A stretch of 64,000 bases of DNA from Sipunculus nudus (lineage: Eukaryota; Annelida; Sipuncula; Golfingiida; Sipunculidae), in assembly GCA_026874595.1 (NCBI GenBank), contig CM049320.1, positions 11,929,964 to 11,993,963 of the forward strand, in the 5' to 3' direction. Of the stretch, positions 1-11,804 are shown in pieces. Position 1 is the first letter of the stretch. Every line of letters begins with the position of its first letter. A model generated the notes under the pieces. It searched no databases. It was not told the DNA's origin and was given only the letters and a program-made list of their open reading frames with translations. The translations under genes and the position numbers were made by a program.

Positions 1-161
1 TGTTTCGAAACAGATACAATGTCAACTACATCAAAATGTGAAGAAATAAAACTATCAAACAAAGACAACTCTTATTGTTTTTTAAAGACGCAAAAGCACA
101 CTCAAGCTAAGGGGTGTACTTGGCCACTGTGCCCAAGCTGATACAGGGCCTAGGTTCTTAC

Positions 162-235
162 CTCTAGAGCAAGCTGGTTGAAGTACGCAGCAAACCCTGC
201 CGCTAAAATAGCTATAACCTCCTCTCTGATATACT
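162..235 (-). CDS. MFSD8-like exon G (TM7), last visible exon
   Basis: Acceptor gctgtacag and donor gtaagaacc. Completes the split Glu codon from exon F and reads YIREEVIAILAAGFAAYFNQ then LALE, a TM7 signature of MFSD8-like proteins. It ends in phase 0. Further exons (TM8-12) must lie to the left of the window. Confidence 0.82.
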
Positions 236-583
236 CTGTACAGCAAAATAAGAAACAGAATTACAGCAGACATACAGTTACAAGTGCATAATAATATACT
301 CCGTTCATCAAAGTATCACAATTAAAGCTCATGTGTAGCTTTAACTTAAGTAATTGATGACATACTTGACATAATTTTTACAACAAAATTAGATCAACTG
401 AATTAAATCAAGTATATATATCATGATACACTCTTTCATAAAAAATAAAGTAATTAGTATTATGATTATATATGCTTTGTTAAACAAAATTAGATATACA
501 GAAATACGGCTGTTGTACAGTGGCAAGAAATTATATGATGAAATGTCTTTTCTGTCATTCCCTCTCAGATTGATTTCACAGAG

Positions 584-646
<63 letters not shown>

Positions 647-3600
647 GTTCTATTTACAAATAAAAAAGGTAATCAGTTCCTGATATGACCAGAAAAATTA
701 TTTTTACTTACTTTTTTCGGCTGGAATATTCAACAGAGATATCAATTGGAGAATAATATCATAATAATTGTAATATTTATGTAATTTTATCAATATGATC
801 AACATGTAAAATCAGAAGCAAGATATACCATCGTAGAAGAACCGCAATCTGCTCTTGAAATTTCCACCTTCGTAACTTATTTCCCATGATGCAGTGTCAT
901 TCAAAGGACCAACTGGTTTATACGGAAGAACTCCTTCTTCTGCTACTGTGCCATAGGTAGCAGCACCAGTGGTATTCATGTGACCATGTGAGAGTGGAGA
1001 GTCTGTGGATTCCGACAAATTAACCCTTCTCCGAAATACCCCATCATCATTAACTGGATTGTTTATTGCACCCCTGCTGACTCTGTTGGAAGCTGGAATG
1101 TATGGATGATTGTCAGACAGTGTCGCATCAGTTCTTTCATGCTGATTAACAATAGCAGAAGAAGAAACCATAGCCATGCTAGTTATATCTGACACAGGTC
1201 TACGCTCCTGCGGATCATCTGTCCTCCTGTCTTGTACATGAGGCCCTCTAGTGAGTATGTGTTCCTCTTGTGTCATTTCATCACTAGGCAATACTGGTGC
1301 TGAATTATTTATATCTGCAGGCATATTTTGCTGTTTTTGATCATCTGTGTTATTTTTATCCTCTCCATGCAGTGATGCATTTTGCATCTCTGACTTTCTG
1401 AATGGGGAGTATTCTTCATGCATTTTTGCAAAGGAATCCTGATATCTGGGTAAAGCAGATTTTACTTGATCTGTTTTATTGGGCTTATGCCATCTCTCAA
1501 CCTCAGATGAAGTAGCCCCTATCATCAATTCTGCTGTCTCCATGAGTGTAGATGCTGTTCTCTGTGAATCATGTAATGTGGGTAGAACAGTCCGCCTTTT
1601 AGGAACACCCACTGATTCTGAATAACTTTCAGGTTTACCTTGTATTTCAGGTTCAGAAACATCAGTCAATTTAGCATTTACAACTTTCTGTTTTCCATAT
1701 TCACTTTGATCACAAATAGATTGTTGAGAGATATTTTTTCCTGTTCTCACATCAACTTCCATATATGGTTCATCGTATTGTTGTACAGTGCTTTCGTTTG
1801 TTTCTCTGGTTTCCAAAGTTGGGCCATCAGAATACACTAAATTTTCACGAAGTTCTTCATCTCTTAATTTTACAAGTTCATGATATAAAAACACAACCAT
1901 AAACTGGAATATAACCCATATCACAGCCATGAAAGCCTGAAACAGACAATTTTTATTTAATAATTAATTAATTAAACAATTTTGATATCAGATTTTAATA
2001 CTGCAAATACACTACAAATAAATTTTAGGATTTAACTGAACTTATGATAATATTTTAAAAAATCATTTAAATGATAAAATCTAAAACTGATAGTGTTTCC
2101 CTGAAGAGGCCACAATTCCTTTAATCTGACACATTTGTAAAAATATAGTAAACATGTGATTTTCATAAATGACTGAAAGCTTGAAAAGAAAAATGTTTAG
2201 CATTTGCTGCACCCATGATAATTGTATCCGCCAAAACAGAGTTTTGCGGATACTATGTTTTCAGCTGGCCGCCGCCGCGTAGGTGTCTGGAGAACACCTC
2301 CATAACCACTAGGCGGAATTTTACGAAACCCGGGATTATGTTCGGGTCACATGTGAACTGCTGCGCCCCGATTTGATTTTGACCTCTGACCTTTCCTCTG
2401 CGCTCTGCGTCTGTTTGTGCGTCTGTTTTCACACATAAACCCACATATCTCGGGAACCGTTTGACCGATCAGGAAAATTTTTTTGCACAAATGTAGCTCT
2501 TGGAGAGCTTTATAACATGCACAAAAAATGGTGGCGCCACCTGCAACCACGTTTGCACAGTGTCCATCTGTTCGTCTGCCTTGGGTTAAAATCACTCATA
2601 TCTCTGCAGTGACTTGACTAATTCACCTGAAATTCGGCATGCGTATACATCCTCGATAGCTGATTTTATGATTTTTCTCGGCAGTGGTTTGACATATCTG
2701 GCTAAAATTTTGCAGGTTTATACATCCCCGACAGCTCTCTTGATTTCATGACAGGTGGCGCCACCTGCATTCTAGTTTATGCAGCAGACATCCAAGCTCA
2801 TATCTTGGGAACCGTTTGACCGATTGGGCCAAAGTTTTGCATGTGTATAGTTCTCACATAGCTCTTTATCATACGCAAAACTGATGGCGTCACCTGCAAC
2901 TATTTTTGCTCAGCGTCCATCTGTTTGTCTGCCACAGGCTAAAATCACTCATATACATGCAGTGGTTTGACTTATCTGCCTTAAATTTTGCATATGTATA
3001 CAACTTGGACGGCTTTCTGGATTTTGTGGTGGGGGGGGCAACCTACATACACAATTTGGCTGCAGACATCCATGCTAATATGCAACACTTCACTCTATTT
3101 CCCCTTGCCACTCAATCCATGCCTCACTTCACCCGTTCCACTCTGATTTAGGCGGATACACGTAGTCGCTTGTCGACTACCCGTATTCTAGTTTGAATTC
3201 TGGATAGTCCTGAGTTCTCTGTATTTGTTACAAAGGTAAAGCAGGTATTGGTATTACAATCAGATATCACAAGAAATAATAAGGTTCTTCTGGCATATAA
3301 CCCATATTTGTGTTTTCAAAAGGTCAGCAGGATTTTGGCTGGAATTGTGAGGGCCAGGTTTTCCATGGGGTGAGTTGACAGGGGCTAACCCCACTGAGAT
3401 AGTTTCTGATAGATGGTGCTGTGACAGACCCTTCATGAAATAATGGCATATTCCTCAGGATTTATGGGGGAAATATAGAAAATGATCCCCCTTATGACAT
3501 ACTTGGCGTCATTCCAAACAATTCATGACCAAAAACTGTATTTCTGATGCATGGCCACAAGGAGAGCAACAACGGTTGAGAGACACATTGTCAGTTCCAA

Positions 3601-6600
3601 TACAAATACTTTTCCTTCTTAGTCAGTTCAGCTTGTTCCTGCATGTTTTTTTTTTCCAAACTCCCTTCGGAGCATACAGCACAAGCAACTATTACACACA
3701 GAATGAGGCTATTTCAGGGAACCCAGGCTTTCACCTTTTTCAAAGGTCTATAAACACTTTATCCCTGCTTTAACAGCTGATACTGGACTGACAGTAAGTC
3801 GAAGATGATTACAACTTACCCCTGGTGATGTATACTTGTCAACCTTGAATGGTCCAATGTAGAAATCTAACTTCCTGAGAAACAAATTGAAGGCAGGACC
3901 TGTAATGAAAGTTATATGAAAATTCTAGTTTGGCTTCAACCAGGTCACTATGACTTATTTTCAGACTAAGTATAATTCCAAAGAAGTAACACAGACTTTG
4001 TCACCATTATATGGATATCTGTAAGGGCCCTTTTTCATGCAAGTGGAAACATGAGCACTCTGAAAAAAATCTTCCTTTTTCAGGGATTTTACATTACTTA
4101 CACCTGAAAATTACTAGGAGTCAAGGAAAGCCTTGTGACTACACTATTCCAGTCATTATAGTTAATATAAATCTCTTAGTAGTAAATTTGAGCAAATATT
4201 GATTTCTGGGCAAAATACTGTTTTCAACAGGCAGTTAAAACCAGGTTATAAGCCTCTTGCTTAAACTTCCCTGCCTAAAACTTGCAAACCTTGCTTGTTA
4301 CATTGTTAAAGGCACACTGGGCATTAATTATTATCACTGACTAAATTGAATAGAATGTCTGCATATCTATCTACATTTATAAATGCTTGATTTAAGGCAG
4401 CATTAATAAAGATTATGGTTTCTTAAAAAAAAAACGAAATATTTTTACAAGTGTTTCTGCCACTTTTGCCCAGCAGAAAGACATTTCTGCCAGGCAAAAT
4501 GGTTTTCTGCCTTATATATGCCATCAGCAGATCAGAAAGGTATGTTTATGCATTAGAAAACCATCTCTGGCAGGGAATGGTTTTGTCAGGTGCTGTTCTC
4601 TTTATGGTAACCTATGATTATTTAACATCACCTAAATCTGAAGGAAATTACAGCACAGCATTGAGTCTAAGATCATATGATATATTGCAATGTATGATTA
4701 CAAGTTAATAAAGTAACCATTGTGTATATGAAAGCATAAACTGTGGATTCAGAAAATATTGTGGGTTTAAATATGTGGTTTTGACATGAAATACTATCTG
4801 TGGAGTTAAAATTTTCATGGAATAATCATTGTAATTAGGCCTTGTATTAAAATTATTATGTGACCAGACCTGAAATAAAATCAATGCAAAATAATTATTT
4901 ATAAGGAATGCACTGAATGTTTACAAGTTTTACTTGATAACTCATTAAATTAAATGAGTTTTTTCTCACAAACCCGGTGCCAGCGATTGGCTTTATGGCA
5001 CAACAACTATATCTGCTCCCTTTTCTGAGAAGGGGGGTGGGGGGGGGGGGGGGGGGGGGGGGGGAATTTGTGGGTATGTCTCGATAGATTCTTCTAAATG
5101 ATTGTGAGTTTTGTAATTTTGTGGATTAAATCTACCTGTGAACAAAAATAAGAACCCAACAAATACCTCTGAATCCACAGTACATTGTAAACTCACCAAA
5201 AATTAAACCAAACTGCCTGACAGCCATGAACACTGACAGCACCCTCGTCCTCTCCTCGCTACTTGTCACCCTTGCTATATCCGCAACGATAGCTGCACCA
5301 ACAGACGCCCCAACACCTACACATCCAAAACATTGAAATGAAACAAAATATAAGCTATTCCCAGACGCGCCAACCATTTTTGGATTCCTCAACAAATAAC
5401 AGTCAAATCTGCTCTTCAGAAAGTTATATCTATACTGAGAAACCTGTGTTATAAGACAAAAGTGGTCTTAATTGACAGGTGGTCTACACTGGTCGGTTAT
5501 AACCAATGTAATTTTTTTTGGTTATTGCAAAGGTGTTCTTAATAGACGGGTGGTCTTTAAGACAGGTTCAACTGTAGTTAGAAAAATCTGTAATTATAAA
5601 TTATAGATAAAACTGTGACAGATTAGGGTGTGGGAGGATAAATATATTTGTAACTTACCAACCACGAGTCTTCCACCCAGGACTACCCACTTGCTTGTCC
5701 CTATAAAGTACATGATGTTTCCTACGATCTCCCACATATTGGCAAACAGCAGAATCCACTTGGTGCGGTGGGTCTTGTCCGACAAGCTAAAATAGTACAG
5801 AAATAGTTGTAGCTGGAGGGGGGGGGGGGGGGTTTACTGTAGTTTTTATTTTATAAGAAATTCTACACAGAAATTTGGCATCTTGCTGATAGAAACAGTT
5901 GTTATGTTACTATTTATTATATTATGTACAATTATTATTTTTTTCAATAATTCCTCAAATTTTTACATGACAGTTACCAATCAGTATCTGTAATACCTCC
6001 CCCCCCCCCCCCTTCCATTTTATCAAACTTCACAGTTAACTGTGGTTCTGAAATCAGTCACTTTTCACATAAGTAGAGATGGTTGCTCTCTGAATGTGTT
6101 CATGTTAATCCCTGTGATTACCTTCCAAGCAGTGGTCCAGCAAACAGTCCTGAGAAGCTGAAGGCTGACAGGGTCATCCCCAGGAAGTACGGCTCAGCAT
6201 TGAAGCGTTCCTTCAGGTACAACCACAAGCTGGGCAGGATAACAGCTGCAAACAAAACACCATGTTATGATACACCCAGACACTGACACATCACCATATA
6301 TGTGCGTAATTTTAAACACGTGACACTCCAGCTCCTTGGTCTGATAACTCCTTCACACACTCTCTGCCCTGTGACAGAACCAGTGTAATTAGATTAACCA
6401 GAGCGTGTGTCAGATGATTAAAAGTTGGAGCTGGATGCACTGAGCAATAACACTGTCTCATTGGTCTGGTTACAATTCTTTGCTCTGTGGGCACCTTGGT
6501 GTACGTAGTAGGTGCTCTATCCTCAGCCATGTTATGTAATATATGAGACTGGCCACAAGTACAGTCCTACCGAGCTGTCTGAATATACAACACTATTGCC

Positions 6601-7188
6601 AGGTACATTTGTACGATGTTATGACCGGTGGTCCCTGCAGTGATGAATCTGTCTCAAAACTCAGGAATTTATATTTCACAAGTGCAGTATACTAATTCAG
6701 AAAATGGAATAAACAAAGGAATAAAAACAGACCTGCAGTACTCACGTAAATATATTCATCTCCTCACTCTAACCATATTTTGGCCCGCATAAACCCACAC
6801 TAAAATATCATGTAGCCTGCCCCGCCCCACATATCCCAGCTTTCAGCCTGCACCCACCCTTCCCCGCAGATTACTTTTTTGGCCACCCCTGCCCCACAAA
6901 ATCATAAATAAATCGGATCGTTGGGGCCCACAAATGTATACCATCCTGGTGGAGGCAATAAAGGAGAAAATGGCTCAGAACTTAAATTCTAACATAACTT
7001 GTTTGCATCAATAACAAGTAGTGAGATTGGAAGCAATAATTCATTTTATAAATCCTTGAATCATTTATTCTGTGGTTAATGACTCACCATATTCGATGCC
7101 ACCGAGAAGAAAGAAGATGGCGATGACAAAGAATGTACATTTCTTCTTGGTCTGGACATTCATGTTGAAATCTTCCACCATCCAGCCC
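162..7188 (-). CDS. MFSD8/CLN7-like major facilitator transporter, 3'-partial (7 exons)
   Basis: Spliced gene read right to left: exons 7188-7088, 6245-6122, 5786-5659, 5316-5197, 3899-3820, 1936-829 and 235-162. All junctions are GT...AG and phases match, giving 576 codons from the ATG at 7181 to the last visible codon, with no stop. TM1 ends in GIEYAVILPSLWLYL, as in the MFSD8 and plant SPX-MFS vacuolar transporters. The loop between TM2 and TM3 carries an MFS motif A (GSLSDKTHRTKW). TM4 starts GRLVVGVGAS, TM5 carries FGLIFGP, and TM7 starts EEVIAILAAGF followed by FNQLALE, typical of MFSD8-like proteins. Human MFSD8/CLN7 is a lysosomal membrane protein, so an endolysosomal place is likely; the substrate cannot be told. 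TM8-12 and the stop lie off the left edge. The ATG at 7181 may not be the true start, because a splice acceptor lies only 7 bases upstream and an upstream exon could add residues. The family call is from recalled similarity. Confidence 0.82.
589..643. repeat. (TA)n microsatellite
   Basis: About 27 TA units inside the intron between MFSD8-like exons F and G. The rest of this intron (236-828) shows nothing else. Confidence 0.95.
829..1936 (-). CDS. MFSD8-like exon F (TM6 and very long central loop)
   Basis: A 1108-bp exon with acceptor tttcag and donor gtatat. Starts with TM6 (AFMAVIWVIFQFMVVFLY) and HELVKLRDEELREN. It then runs about 330 residues without hydrophobic segments, rich in Ser, Thr, Asn, Gln, Glu, Asp and Pro, and ends RLRFFYDE just before TM7. 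The position is the central cytoplasmic loop of an MFS fold, which in vertebrate MFSD8 is only a few tens of residues. The open frame over 1.1 kb in AT-rich DNA supports real coding. The loop shows no domain I recognise and is predicted to be disordered. Confidence 0.85.
2228..3194. repeat. Dispersed repeat with GGTGGCGCCACC, copy 1
   Basis: Lies in the MFSD8-like intron 1937-3819. The left end is an inverted repeat (ccgccaaaacagagttttgcgg); the right end is tagtcgcttgtcgactaccc. In between are imperfect internal repeats of about 120-230 bp, each with 'no longer coding' text such as cagacaaacagatgg-like blocks, and two exact GGTGGCGCCACC palindromes (2530, 2754). Related copies lie in inverse orientation at 12438-13265 and 35309-36330. 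Confidence 0.75.
3820..3899 (-). CDS. MFSD8-like exon E (TM5-TM6 loop)
   Basis: An 80-bp exon found by splice signals (acceptor cattacag, donor gtaagt) and phase. Encodes PAFNLFLRKLDFYIGPFK then VDKYTSPG. The YTSPG just before TM6 matches the Y(T)APG turn that I recall from MFSD8-like and SPX-MFS proteins. It bridges exons D and F with no phase conflict. Confidence 0.78.
5032..5064. repeat. Poly-G tract
   Basis: A run of 33 bases, G except for one T, in the intron between MFSD8-like exons D and E. On the transcribed strand it is poly-C. Shorter G or C runs recur at 5818-5832, 6000-6013, 24783-24797, 25965-25980, 26222-26234 and 63603-63621. Confidence 0.9.
5197..5316 (-). CDS. MFSD8-like exon D (TM4-TM5)
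   Basis: Acceptor gatgtgtag and donor gtgagt. Encodes VGASVGAAIVADIA (TM4), the charged loop RVTSSEERTR and TM5 (VLSVFMAVRQFGLIFG). The conserved Arg/Gln in AVRQFG and the following GP belong to the MFS motif C region. Joins exon E within a split Gly codon. Confidence 0.83.
5659..5786 (-). CDS. MFSD8-like exon C (motif A, TM3)
   Basis: Acceptor attttag and donor gtaagt. Starts with the MFS motif A segment SLSDKTHRTKW in the cytoplasmic TM2-TM3 loop, then TM3 (ILLFANMWEIVGNIMYFIG) and the start of TM4 (GGRLVVG). A run of 15 C on the transcribed strand (5818-5832) lies about 32 bases upstream of the acceptor. Confidence 0.82.
6122..6245 (-). CDS. MFSD8-like exon B (end of TM1, TM2)
   Basis: Acceptor tttgcag and donor gtaatc. 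The frame continues AVILPSLWLYLKERF, then a short luminal loop and TM2 (LGMTLSAFSFSGLFAGPLLG). It joins exon A in phase 1 and exon C in phase 2. Intron 7087-6246 on its right shows no coding signal. Confidence 0.8.
7088..7188 (-). CDS. MFSD8-like exon A (first recognised; TM1)
   Basis: Acceptor ttaccacag at 7189-7197 and donor gtgagt from 7087. The frame gives GWMVEDFNMNVQTKKK followed by a hydrophobic TM1, CTFFVIAIFFLLGGIEY, and ends in phase 1. The in-frame ATG at 7181-7179 is a possible start with G at +4. Because an acceptor precedes it, a 5' exon upstream (right) is needed; I searched to about 11 kb and found no convincing one. Confidence 0.75.
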
Positions 7189-8640
7189 CTGTGGTAATAT
7201 AAAACTCCAATAAAAACACCACTGAGCTCAAATATGTCAGAAGTTTTCCAGTTAACCATTCACAACTACTGCATTACCCTTAATATCGAGGGGCCCAATT
7301 TTCTCACTTACATGATTTTACGAAGTTTTATAGAGTTGCATTTCCATTATAGAGCATTTACTTAATGTTTTTAATAGAATACCAAAACAAGATAATTGTA
7401 AACCTTTACAACCTACACAAAATTACCTTGCCCACTCTGTTCCATTAATTAAACAGCTAAGCCCACGTCCAGTGAATGTACTGACAACTAGGTTTAAGGG
7501 GTTCAGTTTCACCAACTCTGCTGAGAGGGGATTGCCATGACGACCTGTTTTCCATGGTTACCCAGCAACTTGTATATCTCATGGCAGATAAATAATAATA
7601 TGGTGACATGAAAATGCAGGGCCAGACCCAAGGGGTTTCTCAGTGGTCAAACACTCACACTGAATTCCAGGAATGTCACACAACGCAATCAACATGATCC
7701 TCATATATCTCTTGATATTCAAGTCAAGTTAAACATTAAAAACCAGGTGCAAATCTGTCAGCTGTGACCATTTCTCTTACGGAAGTTTAGTTTTGAAAAA
7801 TCAGCTGATCTGGAGATACAATGTATAACAGAACCACAGGCAGAAGAAAGGAGAATATAAGAAAGAAAAACAATTTTGTTGTAGATAGTAAGAACAACCC
7901 CCCTCCCCCCCTCAATAAAAGAAAACATGACACAAATATCAATTCAGAAATAAACTCATCAACCCCAAGAAGCCTCCCCTGCCTTGACAGATGCTTAATA
8001 AACACTAGGCCTCAACAGGAATCAAAGGTGCAAAAAACAGATACATACCCCCCCAGCAGTCCATCCCAAAATGTCAGAGGAGAAAAATATGCCCGTTCTA
8101 AAAAGTTATGATGTTTTGGTAAACATAAATCTGCAGACTAACAGACTTGACCTTGATGATGAAGTTCAAAGTCAACACTTTTCAAACTTATCAGAGAATA
8201 TGGCAGAAACAACTAATTTGTTAGTTTGAAGAATAAATCTTCAGTACTTTAAAAGTAATGGGATCACAATATTCCTAGACTTAAAAGGGCCTATTCATGT
8301 AACAGGTATCATAAAATATGCATGGAGGATAGCGTTATCTCCTTAATAAATTATTATGGTAACTGCCAATATTTCAATCTTAAACTGTACATGAAAAGGT
8401 TGTACCCCTTACAAGTTACAACCAGCCTCCTAACACTGCTGTCAGATCTGTGCCCTAACATTTGGGATTATTTCCATTTTTCCCTAATGAAACAGCTGTT
8501 AATCAGAATAACATGTGAGACTTTATATGCTTGCAGGTGAAGGCAGATGTCAGTATAATGAAATACCAGGGATGAGCTGATGTAAACAATCACAAGCCTG
8601 CTTTTAACCTTTTAATCTGATGAATTGTGAGAAGAACCAC
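7189..8640. other. Non-coding stretch upstream of MFSD8-like exon A
   Basis: No exon, RNA gene or convincing repeat seen. The 96-codon frame at 7821-8111 is low-complexity Lys/Asn-rich and looks like chance. The 5' exon and promoter of the MFSD8-like gene should lie here or further right. Confidence 0.4.
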
Positions 8641-9743
8641 ACACAGATCTGATACCTAATATAGAATAAAGTTCACACCCCACTCTGACAGTGATGGAGC
8701 AGAGAAACTCCTCCAGAACCTGAACCCACATAAAGCCACAGGCCCTGATAAAGTCTATGCCTGGATACTCAAGGAAACTGCACCACAAATGGCACCAGCA
8801 CTGACACATCTCTTTCAGGCTTCCCAAAATCAAGAAATTCAAGATAGAGTACCAACCGAATTGAAATCTGCAAAAATCAGGCCACTTTTTAAGAAGGGAG
8901 ACAGAAGTGCACAGTAAACTACAGGCCAGTGTCACTACTGCTGTGTGCAGTAAGGTCATGGAACATGTCGTTCACAGCCACATCATCTGCCACTTGGACA
9001 GGCCTGGATAGCTGATAAAGCTCAGCATAGCTTCAGAAAGCAAAGCTCAACTGAGACCTTGTTGCGGATCCACAACTGTGATACATTGTTGACGGAGAGG
9101 AGCAGAGCGGATCGGAATCACACGTCTTGGGCCGAGACAAAACTGAGACCCAGCTAATCCTGTCAGCAAATGATCAAGCTCAGAGTACCGGTATTTCTCT
9201 TTGGGAGCCAGTGGACTGTTTATTGTTGGACCTTTCCAAAGCTTTTGATAAAGTCCCACACAACAGACCACTGATGAAACTTGACAATTATGGCATCAGG
9301 GGCAGTATCCTTCAGTGGATCACAAGTTTTTTCCTCAGTGAACCACACCCAAAATGTCGTCTTTAATAGTCAGTCATCGGCTGCAACCACAGTTTCATCT
9401 GGAGTTCAACAAGGTACTGTCTTAGGACCTCTCCCCTTCCTTGTCTAATAAAGTTATAAATGACTTGACTTCATCAGTTTTGTCTACAACTATATTTGCC
9501 AATGATTGCTTCAAGTGCAGAAGGATCAAGACACCAGAGGGCCAGGCAACCTTACATAGAGACCTTGACAATCTAAAGCAATGCGATGACAAGTGGCTCA
9601 TGAAATCAACACAGACAAGTTTGAAGTCTTACGAATCTGTCCAATCACCAGCAGGAAATCCCTTCTGCTTGCTGACTATAGTCGCTCCAAATATAATGGT
9701 AACTCAGAAGCACCCACTATCCGTAACTTGCACCATTATTTAA
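8640..9743 (+). pseudogene. Decayed non-LTR (jockey/CR1-type) reverse transcriptase
   Basis: Fragments in several frames follow the reverse-transcriptase order. First comes NPHKATGPDKVYAWILKETA with RVPTELKSAKIRPLFKKGD (about 8720-8905). Next are NYRPVS-like remnants and a FRKQSST block (to about 9055), then LLDLSKAFDKVPHNRPLMKL and YGIRGSILQWI (9220-9330). A SSGVQQGTVLGPL remnant (9396-9440) corresponds to the usual SGVPQGSVLGP motif, and a thumb-like KFEVLRICPI segment ends near 9735. Frameshifts and stops show that it is dead. The catalytic YxDD box is not intact (FANDC near 9495). No endonuclease domain or poly-A tail is visible. Confidence 0.85.
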
Positions 9744-9749
9744 CTTTTT

Positions 9750-11077
9750 GACATAGATATTTTATGTGGGATGCTGCGCGCCCCCCTCAATTCTTGCAGT
9801 GTATCCCAGGTTTCCCTTATCCCTACTCTCTTAAATTTAATTTATGATTTATTATAAGTTTAAAAAAATACTCCAAATATATATGAGCATAATCAATGAA
9901 TGTTGCCCTGTTTCAGGTTTACATACATGAGCCTGATGAGATATTCTGATTTCTGTAGATCGAAGGTGTAATTGTTCTGGCTGTCTTAAACTGAAAAGAT
10001 CCCTTCGAAAAAATTTGCATTCAGTGATAAATATTGAAAAAGATCCCTTCAAAAAGCTGCCTGCAGTGATATTATTATTAATGGCTCATCAGGAAATTTA
10101 ACAGATCAGCCACTGAATGACAAGATCTCATAACCAGTTAACAAGTCATCCTAATGATCTAGGAGGGTATACTCGATATATGGACATAACTTTTTTCATA
10201 AACACTGATTCATGTAACTCACCGTAAGGGTTACCCTATGATCACTAATGTCAGCTGATTGTCATTGCCCGGTTCTGGACGCTCGGGTCATCACAGTTCG
10301 ACTACACCGTTTCATGTGTTTATATGTGAAACGGCAAAAACGCAAGTCAGTTAAATACATTCACCACCAGCATATGTTTGCGTGACTGAGGCAAAATCCT
10401 TCATCACGAACAACCGTGGACGCATTTAATATTTAACAGTCACCGGCTTACCAAGCAACTTTAATTATAAGCTACACAAATATTGAAGATTCGTTAAATT
10501 CTTTTAAAAGTCTCTCACCATAAAGGAAGTACCAAGTCTAGACAACTTTAAATATAATTTGTCGCATGATTTATAATAAAAATTCCTCCTATAAAAATAA
10601 ACTTAACCGTGGTTTTTACCCCGGATGGCCCGGAAGATTAATACTCTCTTTGAAGAGTAAGCTTTGTATGATGTTTCCTACCACGATATCATCCTCTTTG
10701 TTTAAAGTCGTGATATAATGATGACACGTGATGTTTACTTGCAATAGAGGGCCTAAATTCATATACTTGCTCACTGATACATAGAAACTTCAATAAAGAT
10801 CCAATATAATTAACACTATATTAATTTATATAATAAGTACGTATTACCGTCTTACAAGTCTTTAACTGCAGCTGTTACAACGATTGAAAGATCCATTATC
10901 ATCGAGTGATAGCTAAATTAAGGCCAATAAATGTCGACTGCATTTTACTTATGATTGCAATTTGAACTCTTAATCATTCATAAAAATAATATTATGATAG
11001 TTAAACCAACTAGACCGCAAATAAATTTCAAGTCAATATGTTGAAAAATTCCTAGAACCTTAGGCAAATATATGTAA

Positions 11078-11081
<4 letters not shown>
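9750..11081. other. Non-coding stretch
   Basis: No gene seen. It holds a small local duplication (gatcccttc blocks at 9998 and 10042) and a short inverted repeat around 10310-10335 (gtttcatgtg/tatgtgaaac). It could contain the 5' exon of the MFSD8-like gene: gtgaga- and gtaaaa-type donors exist on the minus strand at 10519 and 10620, but nothing decides it. Confidence 0.35.

Positions 11082-11126
<45 letters not shown>
11082..11126. repeat. (TA)n microsatellite
   Basis: Uninterrupted AT/TA run in intergenic DNA. Confidence 0.95.
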
Positions 11127-11130
<4 letters not shown>

Positions 11131-11603
11131 GGTATACATATTTGTATATATCAAACTGATATTTTTAAATGTTTTTCCAAATAGAGATACGTCTAAAAAT
11201 TCAGTCATTAGTTCCTCGACAGAAGCAACTTTTTTTGCACGCCTATTGCTAAATTAAGGTCTGCTAAAATGTTAGGCCTAGGCCTATATAAAGCTTAGGA
11301 GGACGAGCCATAAGTAATTTAAACCTTCATTAAGTAAAGATACTGTTCTCCCGTTTCAAGTTCTTATGCTGAGCAGATCTAGGCCTATAGCCAGCAGATC
11401 TATGTTTATTATCATCCAAAGAACATATCATATATAAGGTAAGGCCTAAATATTTACTTTCAGAACAGCAGATCCCGGAGTTTTGCTATTTTTTTAGGGT
11501 TCTAAACACCCATATATATAGGCCCTAAATAATTTTTTTCCTCATCTGACCTCACCAGATATATCCTACAGGAAATCAAAGAACTTTATAGTTGGGACCT
11601 ATA

Positions 11604-11714
<111 letters not shown>

Positions 11715-11804
11715 TGCAGATCAGGGAACGCTTATAAAAACGCCACGCAGTGAAGTTCCGTAAAGATAACACACGGGAAATTTCATATAACTTACGTTAA
11801 GCCC

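Noticed and set aside
423-683. Frames of alternating Tyr/Ile in TA repeats (also 10978, 55359, 60702, 60742)
   Set aside because: They only translate (TA)n microsatellites.
5132-5200. Poly-Pro frame over the poly-G tract as coding
   Set aside because: The MFSD8-like exon ends at 5197 with a clear donor; the Pro run is intronic poly-C.
10510-10640. First exon of the MFSD8-like gene (minus-strand donors at 10519 and 10620)
   Set aside because: No frame joins exon A in the needed phase with a convincing start; not supported.
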